DNA of 64,000 nt, taken from positions 124,001 through 188,000 of the forward strand of contig NZ_JAOQNS010000010.1 in the NCBI RefSeq assembly GCF_025961475.1, read 5' to 3'. Below, in pieces: positions 34,195 to 42,774 of this stretch. Numbering within the stretch: the stretch's first letter is position 1; each line of letters opens with the position of its first letter. The notes below the pieces were generated by a model. That model was not told the DNA's origin. It saw only the letters and a list, made by a program, of their open reading frames with translations, and did not search any database. The position numbers were made by a program, and so were the translations under genes. The DNA comes from Rhodobium gokarnense. Lineage in GTDB: Bacteria > Pseudomonadota > Alphaproteobacteria > Rhizobiales > Rhodobiaceae.

Positions 34195-34856
34195 TGCGCG
34201 CGCTCGCCGTTGAGGACGACGCGCGCATCGCGGCCGACCTGAAGGCGGCGCTGGAGGGCGCCGGCTTTCGCGTGGAGACCTGCGGCGACGGCGAGGACGC
34301 CTGGTTCCGCGGCGACACGGAGGATTACGACCTCGTCGTCCTCGACCTCGGCCTTCCCGGCATGGACGGGCTCTCCGTGCTGAAGCGCTGGCGCGCGGGC
34401 GGGCGGGAGATGCCGGTGCTGGTGCTGACGGCGCGCGGCGCCTGGAGCGAGCGGGTGGAGGGCATCGAGGCCGGCGCCGACGATTATTTGCCCAAACCCT
34501 TCCGCATGGAGGAACTCATCGCCCGGGCGCGGGCGCTGATGCGCCGTGCGGCAGGCCGCGGGAGCGCCGTCCTCAGCCTTGGCGAGATCACCGTCGACAC
34601 CAACCGGATGACCGTTTCCCGGCGCGGCGTGCCGCTGTCGCTGACGGCCCTGGAATACCGGCTCGTCGCCTATCTGATGCTGAACCGCGACCGGGTGGTG
34701 CCGGTGTCGGAACTCCTGGAACACCTTTATGGCGACGAGGACGCGCGCGAGGCGAACGCCCTTGAGGCGGTGATCGCGCGGCTGAGGCGCAAGTTCGGTG
34801 CCGGCGCGATCGGCACGCGGCGCGGCTTTGGCTATTTCCTGGAAGGCGGATCGTGA
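34194..34856 (+). CDS. OmpR-family response regulator
   Basis: 220 residues. The receiver domain has the acidic pocket VEDD, phosphoacceptor D51 (VLDLGLPGMDG), T79 (VLTA) and K101 (PKPF). The C-terminal winged helix contains LSLTALEYRLVAYLMLNRDRVVPVSELLEHLY and ends RRGFGYFLE. It overlaps the sensor kinase by 4 bp. CTGTCAG direct repeats upstream of the operon are likely binding sites. Closest recognised types are QseB, PhoP and FeuP; the signal is unknown. Confidence 0.92.
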   Translation: MRALAVEDDARIAADLKAALEGAGFRVETCGDGEDAWFRGDTEDYDLVVLDLGLPGMDGLSVLKRWRAGGREMPVLVLTARGAWSERVEGIEAGADDYLPKPFRMEELIARARALMRRAAGRGSAVLSLGEITVDTNRMTVSRRGVPLSLTALEYRLVAYLMLNRDRVVPVSELLEHLYGDEDAREANALEAVIARLRRKFGAGAIGTRRGFGYFLEGGS

Positions 34857-36238
34857 GGCGGCTGTCGCTGCGCCTGCGGCTGGCGCTTGCCGGTGCCGTC
34901 GCGGTCGTCGTGGCGCTGGCGCTTGCCGCGGCCGGGCTCGTCGCGCTCTTCGGCACCCATGTGGAGCGGCGCGCCATGGCCGAGCTTTCCGTGCAGCTCG
35001 ACCAGGTGCTTTCCGGTCTTGCGTTCCGCGACGGGGCCCTGGTCCTGGCGACGCCGCCGGCCGATCCGCGTTTTTCAAAACCCTATTCCGGGCTCTACTG
35101 GCAGATCGCCGCGGAAGGCCGACTGCTGCGGTCGCGCTCGCTCTGGGATGCCGAACTGCCACTGCCGAGTGACGATCTTGTCGACGGCCAGGTGCACCGG
35201 CATGACCTTGTCGGGCCGTCCGGCGAGACGCTGCTGACGCTGGAGCGGAGCGTGACGCTTCCGGCCCGACTCGGCGGCGGCCCGGCGCGTGCGGCCGTCG
35301 CCATGGACGCGCGCGAACTCGCCGCCGCGCAGCGGGCCTTCCTTGCCGATATTATCCCCTATCTGGCGCTGCTTGCGCTCGTGCTGATTGCGGCCGGCTG
35401 GGTCCAAATGGCGGTCGGCCTCCGGCCGCTACGCTCGCTCGGCACGCGGGTGACGGAACTGCGCTCCGGCACGGCGCGGCGGATGGGCGACGACTGGCCT
35501 CAAGAGGTCCGCCCGCTCGCCGGCGAGATCGACGCGCTGCTCGATGCCCGCGAGGCGGACCTCGCCCGGGCGCGGGCGCGGGCCGGCGACCTTGCCCACG
35601 GGCTGAAGACGCCGCTGCAGGCGCTGCTCGGCGAGGCGGCGCGGCTGCGCGCCAAGGGCGAGATCGAGGCAGCCGAGGACATCGACCAGGTGGTGCGGTC
35701 CATGCAGCGCCATGTGGAGCGCGAACTGGTGCGGGCGCGGGCGGCCGCCCATGCCTTCAAGGCGCGCGCCGATGTGGCAAGGGCCGTGGAGCGGATCGTC
35801 GCCGTGCTGCGCCGGACCCCCGACGGTGGGCGGCTCGATTGGCAGATCAATGTCGCGCCGGGGCTCGCCGTGGCGCTCGACGAAGGCGATTTTTCCGAGG
35901 CGCTCGGGGCGCTGGCGGAAAACGCTGCGCGGTTTGCGGCGAGCGTGGTGACGATTGCGGCGACGGCCGAGGGGGAAACTGTTCACATCGCGCTCCGCGA
36001 CGACGGGCCGGGAATCCCTGAGGCGCGGCTGCAGGAAATGACGGCGCGCGGCCGGCGGCTCGACGAGGCCGGCGGTGGCAGCGGTCTCGGGCTGGCCATC
36101 GCCTCGGAAATCGCCGAGGCGGCCGGCGGCGCGTTGACGCTTGCGAACAAATCGCCGGGGCTGGACGCCCGGCTCGTGCTGCCGCTTGCGGCGCCGGGCA
36201 ATCCGCCGCTCAGTGGAAATCCCGCGACTTCGGGATGA
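34853..36238 (+). CDS. Sensor histidine kinase partner of the OmpR-type regulator
   Basis: 461 residues from a GTG that overlaps the regulator stop. Membrane helices lie at about 12-34 and 167-188, with a periplasmic sensor of about 130 residues between. HAMP is followed by a HisKA motif, DLAHGLKTPLQ, with the phosphorylated His. The ATPase has ALAENAARFA, DDGPGIPE and GGSGLGLAIA. The D-L-A-H-x-L-K-T-P form and domain sizes resemble PhoQ/FeuQ-type kinases. Its 3' end overlaps the end of dnaE2 on the opposite strand by 29 bp. Confidence 0.9.
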   Translation: MRRLSLRLRLALAGAVAVVVALALAAAGLVALFGTHVERRAMAELSVQLDQVLSGLAFRDGALVLATPPADPRFSKPYSGLYWQIAAEGRLLRSRSLWDAELPLPSDDLVDGQVHRHDLVGPSGETLLTLERSVTLPARLGGGPARAAVAMDARELAAAQRAFLADIIPYLALLALVLIAAGWVQMAVGLRPLRSLGTRVTELRSGTARRMGDDWPQEVRPLAGEIDALLDAREADLARARARAGDLAHGLKTPLQALLGEAARLRAKGEIEAAEDIDQVVRSMQRHVERELVRARAAAHAFKARADVARAVERIVAVLRRTPDGGRLDWQINVAPGLAVALDEGDFSEALGALAENAARFAASVVTIAATAEGETVHIALRDDGPGIPEARLQEMTARGRRLDEAGGGSGLGLAIASEIAEAAGGALTLANKSPGLDARLVLPLAAPGNPPLSGNPATSG

Positions 36239-39200
36239 CGCGGACGTTGCGCGGGTGGCGGGCGCGGGTCGGCGGGCCGGTCGCGGCCTCGTCCTCCTGC
36301 AGAGCCAAAAGATCGGCGCTGCGATCGCGGACGGCGCTGGCGATCAGGTGGATGACGCCCTCCGAACTCTTCTGGATGCGACCTTCGACGACGGCGAGGC
36401 GGGCGCTCATCACCTCGCGGCGGAACCGCTCGAAGCGGCGCGCCCAGATGAGCGCGTTGGCGATGCCGGTCTCGTCCTCCAGCGTCATGAAGATGGCATT
36501 TCCCTTGCCCGGCCGCTGGCGGATGATGACGACGCCGGCGCAGCGCACAAAGGCGGCATCGGGGAGATCGGCAAGGCCGGCGCAGGGGGTGATTCCTTCG
36601 CCGGCGAATTTTTTCCTCAGGAACGACAGAGGGTGCGCCTTCAGGGAGAAGCGCAGCGTCTGGTAGTCGGTGACGACGTGCTCCGACATCGGCATTTCCG
36701 GCAGCAGCGTTTGCGGCTCCTCGCCGAGCTCGTGCGCCTCGGCCGCGGCGAATAGCGGCAGCGGCGCGTCGTCGGGCAGGCGCCGCACGGCCCAGAGCGC
36801 GTTCCGCCGGTCGAGCGCGATCGAGCGGAAGGCGTCGGCGTCGGCCAGCTTCTTCAGCGCACCATGGGGCAGGCGGGTGCGGCGCCACAGGGACTCGATG
36901 TCGCCGTAGCCGTCTTCTCGCCCGTCCGTCAGCGTCTTTGCCCAGTCCTCCCGGAACCCGTCGATCTGGCGAAAGCCGAGGCGGAGGGCGAGGGACCCAT
37001 CGTCGGTATCCTCCAACGTGTTGTCCCAGAAGCTGGCGTTGATGTCGGGGCCGCGCACCGTCACCCCGTGCTCGCGGGCGTCGCGGACGATCTGGGCCGG
37101 GGCGTAGAACCCCATGGGCTGGGCGTTGAGGAGGCCGCAGGCAAAGACCGCCGGGTGGTGGCATTTGATCCAGGCGGAGATGTAGACCAGCTTGGCGAAG
37201 GAGGCGGCGTGGCTTTCCGGAAAGCCGTAGTCCCCAAAACCCTTGATCTGGTTGAAGCAGCGCTCGGCGAAATCGCGCTCATAGCCGCGCCGGACCATGC
37301 CCTCGACCATCTTTGCCTCGAACGAGTGGATGGTGCCGAGGTGGCGGAAGGTGGCCATGGCGCGCCGCAATCCATTGGCCTCGTCGGGGGTGAACTCCGC
37401 CGCGACAATGGCGACCTTCATGGCCTGTTCCTGGAACAGCGGCACGCCGAGGGTGCGGCTCAGCACGTGGCGCAGTTCGTCCGGGTCGTGCGGCGGGGCG
37501 GGCGAGGGAAAATGCACCTCCTCCTCGCCGTTCCGCCGGCGCAGATAGGGGTGCACCATGTCGCCCTGGATCGGGCCGGGGCGGACGATCGCGACCTCGA
37601 TGACGAGGTCGTAGAATTTTTGAGGCTTCAGGCGCGGCAGCATGGCGATCTGGGCGCGGCTTTCGACCTGGAAGACGCCGATGGAATCGCCACTTTGCAG
37701 CATCTCGTAGACGGCCGCGTCCTTCTGCGGGATGCCGGCGAGGTCGGGATCGAGGCCGCAATGGCCGCGCATCAGGTCGAAGCATTTGCGGATGCAGGTC
37801 AGCATGCCGAGGGCCAGCACGTCGACCTTCATCAGGCCGAGGATGTCGATGTCGTCCTTGTCCCATTCGATGAAGGTGCGGTCCGCCATCGCCGCATTGC
37901 CGATCGGCACCAGCTCGTCGAGCCGGCCGCGGGTCAAGACGAAGCCGCCGACATGCTGGGAGAGGTGGCGCGGAAAGCCGAGCAGCGTTCCGGCAAGGTC
38001 GACCGCCTGCTTGATGAGCGGGTTTTCCGGGTCGAGGCCGGCCTCGCGCACCCTGAGCGCGCCCTTGCTGTCGCCCCAGCTTCCCCAGACCGTGCCGGCA
38101 AGGCGGGCGGTGACGTCTTCCGTCAGCCCGAAGACCTTGCCGACCTCGCGGATGGCGCTGCGCGGCCTGTAGCGGATGACGGTGGCGGCGATGCCGGCGC
38201 GCTCGCGGCCGTAGCGCTGGTAGATGTGCTGGATCACCTCCTCGCGCCGCTCGTGCTCGAAATCGACGTCGATGTCGGGCGGCTCCTTGCGTTCGGCGGA
38301 AATGAAGCGGGCGAACAGGAGATCGTGCTCGGCCGGGTCGACGGCGGTGATGCCGAGCACGTAGCAGACGGCGGAATTGGCGGCCGAGCCCCGGCCCTGG
38401 CAGAGGATGCCGCGGTCCTCGGCGAAGCGGACGATGTCGTGGATGGTGAGGAAATAGCGGGCGTAATCGAGGTCGGAAATCAGCTTCAACTCGTCGACAA
38501 GGAGCCTTTCGACCTTTGCCGGCACGCCGTCCGGATAGCGCCAGCGCGCGCGCTTCCAGGTCAACTCCTCCAGCCATCCCTGCGGAGTTTTGCCCGGCGG
38601 GATCATCTCCTCCGGATATTCGTAGCAAAGCTCGTCGAGGGAAAAGTCGATGCGCTCAAGCAGATGGCCGGTCTCGGCGATCGCCTCCGGCGCGTCGCGG
38701 AACAGGCGGGCCATTTCTTGGGGGTATTTCAAATGGCGCTCGGCATTGGCGGCGAGGCGCCGGCCGGCGCTCGCTAGCCTCAGTCCCTCGCGGATGCAGG
38801 TGACGACGTCCTGCAGGGGCCGCCGCTCCGGCCGGTGATAGAGCACGTCGTTGACGGCAAGGAGCGGCACGCCCGCTTCCTCGGCGAGGGTTTTCAGGCC
38901 GATGAGCCGGCGCCGGTCGTTGCCGCGATAGAGCATGGAGGCGGCAAGCCAGACGGCACCCGGCGCGGCTTCCTTTAGGCGGCTAAGGGTTTTGAAGAGG
39001 GTATCTCTCTCTACCGGTGGCTCCCCGCTCTGCGTCACCACCGGGCTTCGACCCGGTGGTCCATGCGGCGCTGCCGGATCGTTCCGAGACGCCGAATGGA
39101 TTGCCGGGTCAAGCCCGGCAATGACGCCTGAGAGAGATTGAGATGAGGGAGCAAGTATTTTGGCCGGGTGGTGTTCTGAGTCGGATTCCAACGAGCTCTC

Positions 39201-39623
39201 ACCGGGCATGACGACGAGCAAAAGATCGCCGGGGGCGGCGAGGAGGTCGTCGAGGGTGATAAGGCAGTCGCCCTTTTCCGCGCGCAGTTTGCCGAGGCTC
39301 AAAAGCCGACAGAGGGAGGCCCAGCCGGTGCGGTTCTGGGGATAGGCGAGGATTTCCGGGGTGCCGTCACAAAACACCAGCCGGCTGCCGACGGCAAGCT
39401 TGAACGAGAGCCTTGCGGATGTGCCCGCCTTTGCCTGCAGCTTCGCCTCCAGATCCTTGAAGGCGCCATGGGCGCGCACGACGCCGGCGACGCTGTTGCG
39501 GTCGGCAATGCCGATGCCGGTATGGCCGAGCCGCAGCGCCTCAATGACCAACTCCGCGGGGTGGGAGGCGCCGCGCAAAAACGAGAAATTGCTGGTCGCG
39601 GCCAGTTCGGCGTAGGCGGTCAT
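36210..39623 (-). CDS. dnaE2: Error-prone DNA polymerase DnaE2 (ImuC) with an in-frame repeat insertion
   Basis: 1137 residues from the ATG at 39621-39623, overlapping the imuB stop by 4 bp. An N-terminal PHP domain (FSFLRGASHPAELV, IGIADRN) precedes the C-family polymerase core, including CQGRGSAANSAVCYVLGIT, EPPDIDVDFEHERREEV and FGDYGFPESHAASFA. An OB fold lies near the C-terminus. DnaE2 is the catalytic polymerase of SOS mutagenesis together with ImuA and ImuB. It is about 50-60 residues longer than rhizobial relatives because residues about 150-207 (including GVIAGLDPAIHSASRN) come from an inserted palindromic repeat. The reading frame stays open, so the protein is probably still made. 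Confidence 0.93.
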   Translation of the reverse strand: MTAYAELAATSNFSFLRGASHPAELVIEALRLGHTGIGIADRNSVAGVVRAHGAFKDLEAKLQAKAGTSARLSFKLAVGSRLVFCDGTPEILAYPQNRTGWASLCRLLSLGKLRAEKGDCLITLDDLLAAPGDLLLVVMPGESSLESDSEHHPAKILAPSSQSLSGVIAGLDPAIHSASRNDPAAPHGPPGRSPVVTQSGEPPVERDTLFKTLSRLKEAAPGAVWLAASMLYRGNDRRRLIGLKTLAEEAGVPLLAVNDVLYHRPERRPLQDVVTCIREGLRLASAGRRLAANAERHLKYPQEMARLFRDAPEAIAETGHLLERIDFSLDELCYEYPEEMIPPGKTPQGWLEELTWKRARWRYPDGVPAKVERLLVDELKLISDLDYARYFLTIHDIVRFAEDRGILCQGRGSAANSAVCYVLGITAVDPAEHDLLFARFISAERKEPPDIDVDFEHERREEVIQHIYQRYGRERAGIAATVIRYRPRSAIREVGKVFGLTEDVTARLAGTVWGSWGDSKGALRVREAGLDPENPLIKQAVDLAGTLLGFPRHLSQHVGGFVLTRGRLDELVPIGNAAMADRTFIEWDKDDIDILGLMKVDVLALGMLTCIRKCFDLMRGHCGLDPDLAGIPQKDAAVYEMLQSGDSIGVFQVESRAQIAMLPRLKPQKFYDLVIEVAIVRPGPIQGDMVHPYLRRRNGEEEVHFPSPAPPHDPDELRHVLSRTLGVPLFQEQAMKVAIVAAEFTPDEANGLRRAMATFRHLGTIHSFEAKMVEGMVRRGYERDFAERCFNQIKGFGDYGFPESHAASFAKLVYISAWIKCHHPAVFACGLLNAQPMGFYAPAQIVRDAREHGVTVRGPDINASFWDNTLEDTDDGSLALRLGFRQIDGFREDWAKTLTDGREDGYGDIESLWRRTRLPHGALKKLADADAFRSIALDRRNALWAVRRLPDDAPLPLFAAAEAHELGEEPQTLLPEMPMSEHVVTDYQTLRFSLKAHPLSFLRKKFAGEGITPCAGLADLPDAAFVRCAGVVIIRQRPGKGNAIFMTLEDETGIANALIWARRFERFRREVMSARLAVVEGRIQKSSEGVIHLIASAVRDRSADLLALQEDEAATGPPTRARHPRNVRVIPKSRDFH
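39003..39138. repeat. Palindromic repeat element inserted in dnaE2
   Basis: ATCTCTCTC (39003-39011) and GAGAGAGAT (39130-39138) form perfect 9-bp terminal inverted repeats of a 136-bp unit. Inside are two more hairpins, ACCACCGGG/CCCGGTGGT and ATTGCCGGG/CCCGGCAAT. The second, with flanks (about 39096-39128), matches 9981-10013 in the menE upstream gap with one mismatch. It resembles the alphaproteobacterial small-repeat families that insert in genes while keeping an open frame. Confidence 0.75.
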
Positions 39624-41197
39624 GGGAAGATGCCGTGCAGGAACCAGCGCGGCCGCTCCGCCTCCAGGCCGTAGAGCCCCTCGCGGAACACCCAGTAGCG
39701 CCGGCCAGAATCGTCCTCGACGCGGTAGTAGTCGCGGGTCAGGCCGTCGGCGCGCCACCATTCCGCGGCGATGCGCTCCGGCCCTTCGGCGCGGGCGATG
39801 TCGTGCATGGCGCGGCGCCAGCGAAAGCGCAGGGGCGGGCCGTCCGGCACCTCGGCAAGGGTCTCGATTGGCTGGGGTGGGTCGAACAGGTGGATCGGGC
39901 GGCTTGCCGGCGGCGTCCCCCCCAGCGACGTCCAGGCAGTGCCGTCCTCGGCCGCGCCGAGGGCCGGGACGGTGCGGGCGGCAAGCTCCGGGATATGGCT
40001 GTCGACGGCAACGAAACGGCGCACCGCATCGCGGCCGAAGCGGGCGATCAGCCGGTCGATGAGATCGCTCACCTCCTGCTCGGCCGCCTCGTTGCCGTCA
40101 AGGCTCGCCTGGGGCGTTGCAGCCGGCTCGCTGGCGATGACCGCAAGGCGCATGAAATCGAAGCCGAAGCCGGGATCGAGCGGGTCGGGCAGGGCGCCGA
40201 GGCGCTCCCTGAAAAGGCGCATCAGCACGGCCGGATCGCGCTGGGGCTCGACGGTCTCAATGCCGATGCGAAAGACCCGGCCGTCGGTGCGAAAGAACGC
40301 CGCTTCGAAGCCGCGCCCGCCCTCGCCGCGGGTTTCAAGGCTCGCACAGACATGGCCGGCAAGGCTCCGGAGCGCCGCCAGCATGTCGTCCTCAAGGCCG
40401 ATGGGCTCGGCAAAGCTCCGCTCGGCCATGGTCGGCGGCATCGGCCGGCGCGGCGTGATGCACAGGTCGCGCTCGCCAAGGACGCCGGCAAGGCGGGCGA
40501 TGAGGTCGGCGCCGAAACGGGCGGCGAGCGGCGGACGCGGCCGCTCGGCAAGGGCGCCGACGGTTTTGAGGCCCGCACGCGACAGCGCCTGGACGGTCTG
40601 GGGCGCGAGATCGAGGGCAGCGGCGGGAAGGCGGAAAACGGCCTCGGGCTCGCCGCCGGCCGGGACGATTTTCTCCCGGCCGAAGCGGGCGAGGGCCCTT
40701 GCCGCCTCCGGGGTTCCGGCAATGCTTGCCCGCAAGGTGATCCCCAATGCGGTAAGGCGCTTTTTTATGTCCGCATGGAGCCGGTCCTCGCCGTTCAGGA
40801 GATGGGCGCAGCCGGTGATGTCGAGGATGAGGCCTTCGGGGGCATCGAGGGCGACCAGAGGCGTGTAGCGGTCGCAGAAATCGGCGATGCGCTCCAGGAA
40901 GGCCGCGTCGGCGGCGCGGTCCATGTCCACGACCTCAAGCTCCGGAATCCGGGCGCGGGCATCGGCGAGCGCCAGCCCCGGCGATAGGCCAAGCTTTTCG
41001 GCGCGCGCGTCACCGGCGGCAAGGCGGAGTGCGCTCTTCTCCTTTTCGATGAAGACGAGCGGGGCTCCTTTCTCACGTGCCGGTGCGGCTTTGTTGTGCC
41101 GGGAGCGGTGCCGGATGCGATCCGCGCTGAGGTAGGGAAACCACAGGGCGAGGTAGCGGCGCGCGGCGCGCGGGTTGGGTAAAGAGACACTGCCCAT
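39620..41197 (-). CDS. imuB: ImuB, Y-family-polymerase-like SOS mutagenesis protein
   Basis: 525 residues from an ATG at 41195-41197 (MGSVSLPNP), which lies inside the end of imuA; the 125-bp overlap is long and a later start near the YLALWFPYLS segment is possible. The fold is that of DinB/UmuC, but the first catalytic Asp region reads LALWFPYLSADR, lacking the DxD metal site, as in other ImuB proteins. ImuB therefore acts as a scaffold that recruits DnaE2 and the sliding clamp for lesion bypass. The order imuA-imuB-dnaE2 is standard. Confidence 0.92.
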   Translation of the reverse strand: MGSVSLPNPRAARRYLALWFPYLSADRIRHRSRHNKAAPAREKGAPLVFIEKEKSALRLAAGDARAEKLGLSPGLALADARARIPELEVVDMDRAADAAFLERIADFCDRYTPLVALDAPEGLILDITGCAHLLNGEDRLHADIKKRLTALGITLRASIAGTPEAARALARFGREKIVPAGGEPEAVFRLPAAALDLAPQTVQALSRAGLKTVGALAERPRPPLAARFGADLIARLAGVLGERDLCITPRRPMPPTMAERSFAEPIGLEDDMLAALRSLAGHVCASLETRGEGGRGFEAAFFRTDGRVFRIGIETVEPQRDPAVLMRLFRERLGALPDPLDPGFGFDFMRLAVIASEPAATPQASLDGNEAAEQEVSDLIDRLIARFGRDAVRRFVAVDSHIPELAARTVPALGAAEDGTAWTSLGGTPPASRPIHLFDPPQPIETLAEVPDGPPLRFRWRRAMHDIARAEGPERIAAEWWRADGLTRDYYRVEDDSGRRYWVFREGLYGLEAERPRWFLHGIFP

Positions 41198-41915
41198 GAT
41201 CCCACTCCAGATGCCAGCGCCGGCCGGCGGGACCGGTGCGGTGGCGCAACAGCTCGACGGTGAAGGCCGCCGCGCCGGGGGCGTTGGCGGGAAGCGGCCG
41301 GGAGGGACCGGCGGCAACGCGCCAGCGGGTCTCGGCCGCGCTCTGCTGCGGCTCGGCCTGCAGGCGCAACAGGAAGACGGTGGTGCCGGCCTCGGACGCG
41401 GCAAGCGCCAGGCGGCGGGTGGCGGTGAAGTCGAGCACCTTCGGCGCCCCCCAGGGCTCGATGACGACGGCGCCGAGCGCCGCACAGCGCGCCGCTTCCA
41501 GCCCCGCCTTGAGGACGCCGAGGGGATCCTTGGCCTCGACGAGGACAAGGTGCGCCGGATCGAGGCCGAGGCCGGCAAGGCCGGGGGCATAGAGGGTGCC
41601 GGCCTCCACAGTGACGAAGGCCTGGCGGACCCAGACGACAGCCTTGTCCGTGCCGGATTTCCCGGCCGAGGCGCTGTCGAGCACGCGCCGGGTGAGGGCG
41701 GCGGCGAAACCGGTCGCCGTGCCGGCGTCGAGAGGGCCGGCGGCAAAGACCTCGTGCAGCGCGCCGCGACCGAGTCCGCCCTCCAGAAACCGGTCGAGAT
41801 CCGCCGGGCCGAGCCCGATTTTCCCCCCGCTGTCCTGCGAACAGCCGGGGTCATGTGTCGCGTTCCGCGCGAAAGCCGACAGCTTCGCGCGCAGCCGGTC
41901 GAGTTCCGTCGGCAT
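41073..41915 (-). CDS. imuA: ImuA, RecA-like SOS mutagenesis protein
   Basis: 280 residues. ImuA proteins are distant RecA/SulA relatives that bind ImuB and are needed for damage-induced mutagenesis. Recognisable segments are GGLGRGALHEVFAAG, the AVVWVRQAFVTVEAGTLYAPGL block and AARCAALGAVVIEPWG. It is first in the operon, 22 bp after a perfect GTTC-N7-GTTC LexA box, so it is induced by DNA damage. The C-terminal Pro/Arg-rich tail overlaps the imuB start. Confidence 0.9.
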   Translation of the reverse strand: MPTELDRLRAKLSAFARNATHDPGCSQDSGGKIGLGPADLDRFLEGGLGRGALHEVFAAGPLDAGTATGFAAALTRRVLDSASAGKSGTDKAVVWVRQAFVTVEAGTLYAPGLAGLGLDPAHLVLVEAKDPLGVLKAGLEAARCAALGAVVIEPWGAPKVLDFTATRRLALAASEAGTTVFLLRLQAEPQQSAAETRWRVAAGPSRPLPANAPGAAAFTVELLRHRTGPAGRRWHLEWDHGQCLFTQPARRAPLPRPVVSLPQRGSHPAPLPAQQSRTGT

Positions 41916-41936
41916 GGCCTGCTCGTGGTTTTAAAT

Positions 41937-41951
41937 GTTCCTATTTTGTTC
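41937..41951 (-). promoter_or_regulatory. LexA (SOS) box upstream of imuA
   Basis: GTTCCTATTTTGTTC matches the alphaproteobacterial LexA consensus GTTC-N7-GTTC exactly. It lies 22 bp upstream of the imuA start codon in AT-rich DNA, where it would overlap the promoter. It predicts repression of imuA-imuB-dnaE2 until DNA damage. Confidence 0.85.
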
Positions 41952-42206
41952 TATGAAAGCACCGCCGCTGAAAGGAGTCAATGCGGCGGTGTGGGGAGGG
42001 GTATCGGTTTGGAATTCGGTGCTTTTTTGCGTCGGCGGTCTGTCCGGCCTTTCTCCTTCAATGCCCCGGCGTTTTGATACTATCAGGCGAAACGATCGAA
42101 TTTCACCGCTCTGGGCGCTTGCGGACGCGCACGTTGTGAAGCAGCCTTGTCATGTTCACGAGAATGCATGTTCTTCCGTGGGCAGTTCTTTGATTAGAGA
42201 TTTCCC

Positions 42207-42611
42207 ATGCCACTTAATTTTCACCCGAGAGCGGGTCAGATATTCATGTGTGATTTCAACGGGTTCAAAGAACCGGAGATGGTTAAAACGCGTCCCGTTA
42301 TCGTCGTATCTCCAAAACTGCCGTATCGATCGGAAATCGTTGCGATCGTTCCGATCAGCCTTACTGCGCCCAAGCACGATTATCCGTATTGCTATCGGCT
42401 TTCGAAAAACTACCATCCGCAAGAGGATGACGCGTTACCATGCTGGGCGAAAGCTGACCTCGTCTTGAATCTTGGTCTTTACCGATTGAGTGCTTTCAAA
42501 ACTGGACGACGGAAATACACCTATCCGACACTGACGCCAGACGATCTGGCGGGGGTGCGACGGGCGGTCCTGTGCGGACTGGGGCTGGATCGCATTGCCA
42601 AATCCCCCTAG
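42207..42611 (+). CDS. PemK/MazF-like toxin, apparently without antitoxin
   Basis: 134 residues. The start (PRAGQIFMCDFNG), KTRPVIVVSPKL and IVAIVPISLTAP match the PemK/MazF endoribonuclease fold; KTRPVIVVS is the usual core strand. Codons and base use are more AT-rich than in neighbours, which suggests transfer. I see no antitoxin-like gene in the 41952-42206 upstream gap or just downstream. Either it works without a partner, the antitoxin is elsewhere, or this is a non-toxic relative (a subfamily of PemK-like proteins of this length lacks adjacent antitoxins). It ends before a terminator at 42724-42755. Confidence 0.75.
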   Translation: MPLNFHPRAGQIFMCDFNGFKEPEMVKTRPVIVVSPKLPYRSEIVAIVPISLTAPKHDYPYCYRLSKNYHPQEDDALPCWAKADLVLNLGLYRLSAFKTGRRKYTYPTLTPDDLAGVRRAVLCGLGLDRIAKSP

Positions 42612-42723
42612 ACCAACTACATTACGAGTGTATCCCGGTTGTCGGGCTTTAAGACCTAGATCTCTAGGCAGGCATCCCAATGGGCAATGACACGCTCGGG
42701 AATGCCTCGATATTGTCATGTCC

Positions 42724-42756
42724 CAAAACCCCGCCCAGCGCGGGGTTTTGTGTTTT
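42724..42756 (+). terminator. Rho-independent terminator
   Basis: CAAAACCCCGC (42724-42734) pairs perfectly with GCGGGGTTTTG (42740-42750), followed by TGTTTT. The hairpin has T-rich and A-rich flanks on both sides, so it can stop transcription from both the toxin gene (plus) and trmO (minus), whose coding ends converge here. Confidence 0.85.
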
Positions 42757-42774
42757 CTGAAACGCCTTCCCGCC

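Noticed and set aside
41952-42206. An antitoxin gene upstream of the PemK-like toxin
   Set aside because: Open frames here continue into other frames, lack a ribosome site and show no antitoxin-like helix-turn-helix or ribbon-helix-helix pattern.
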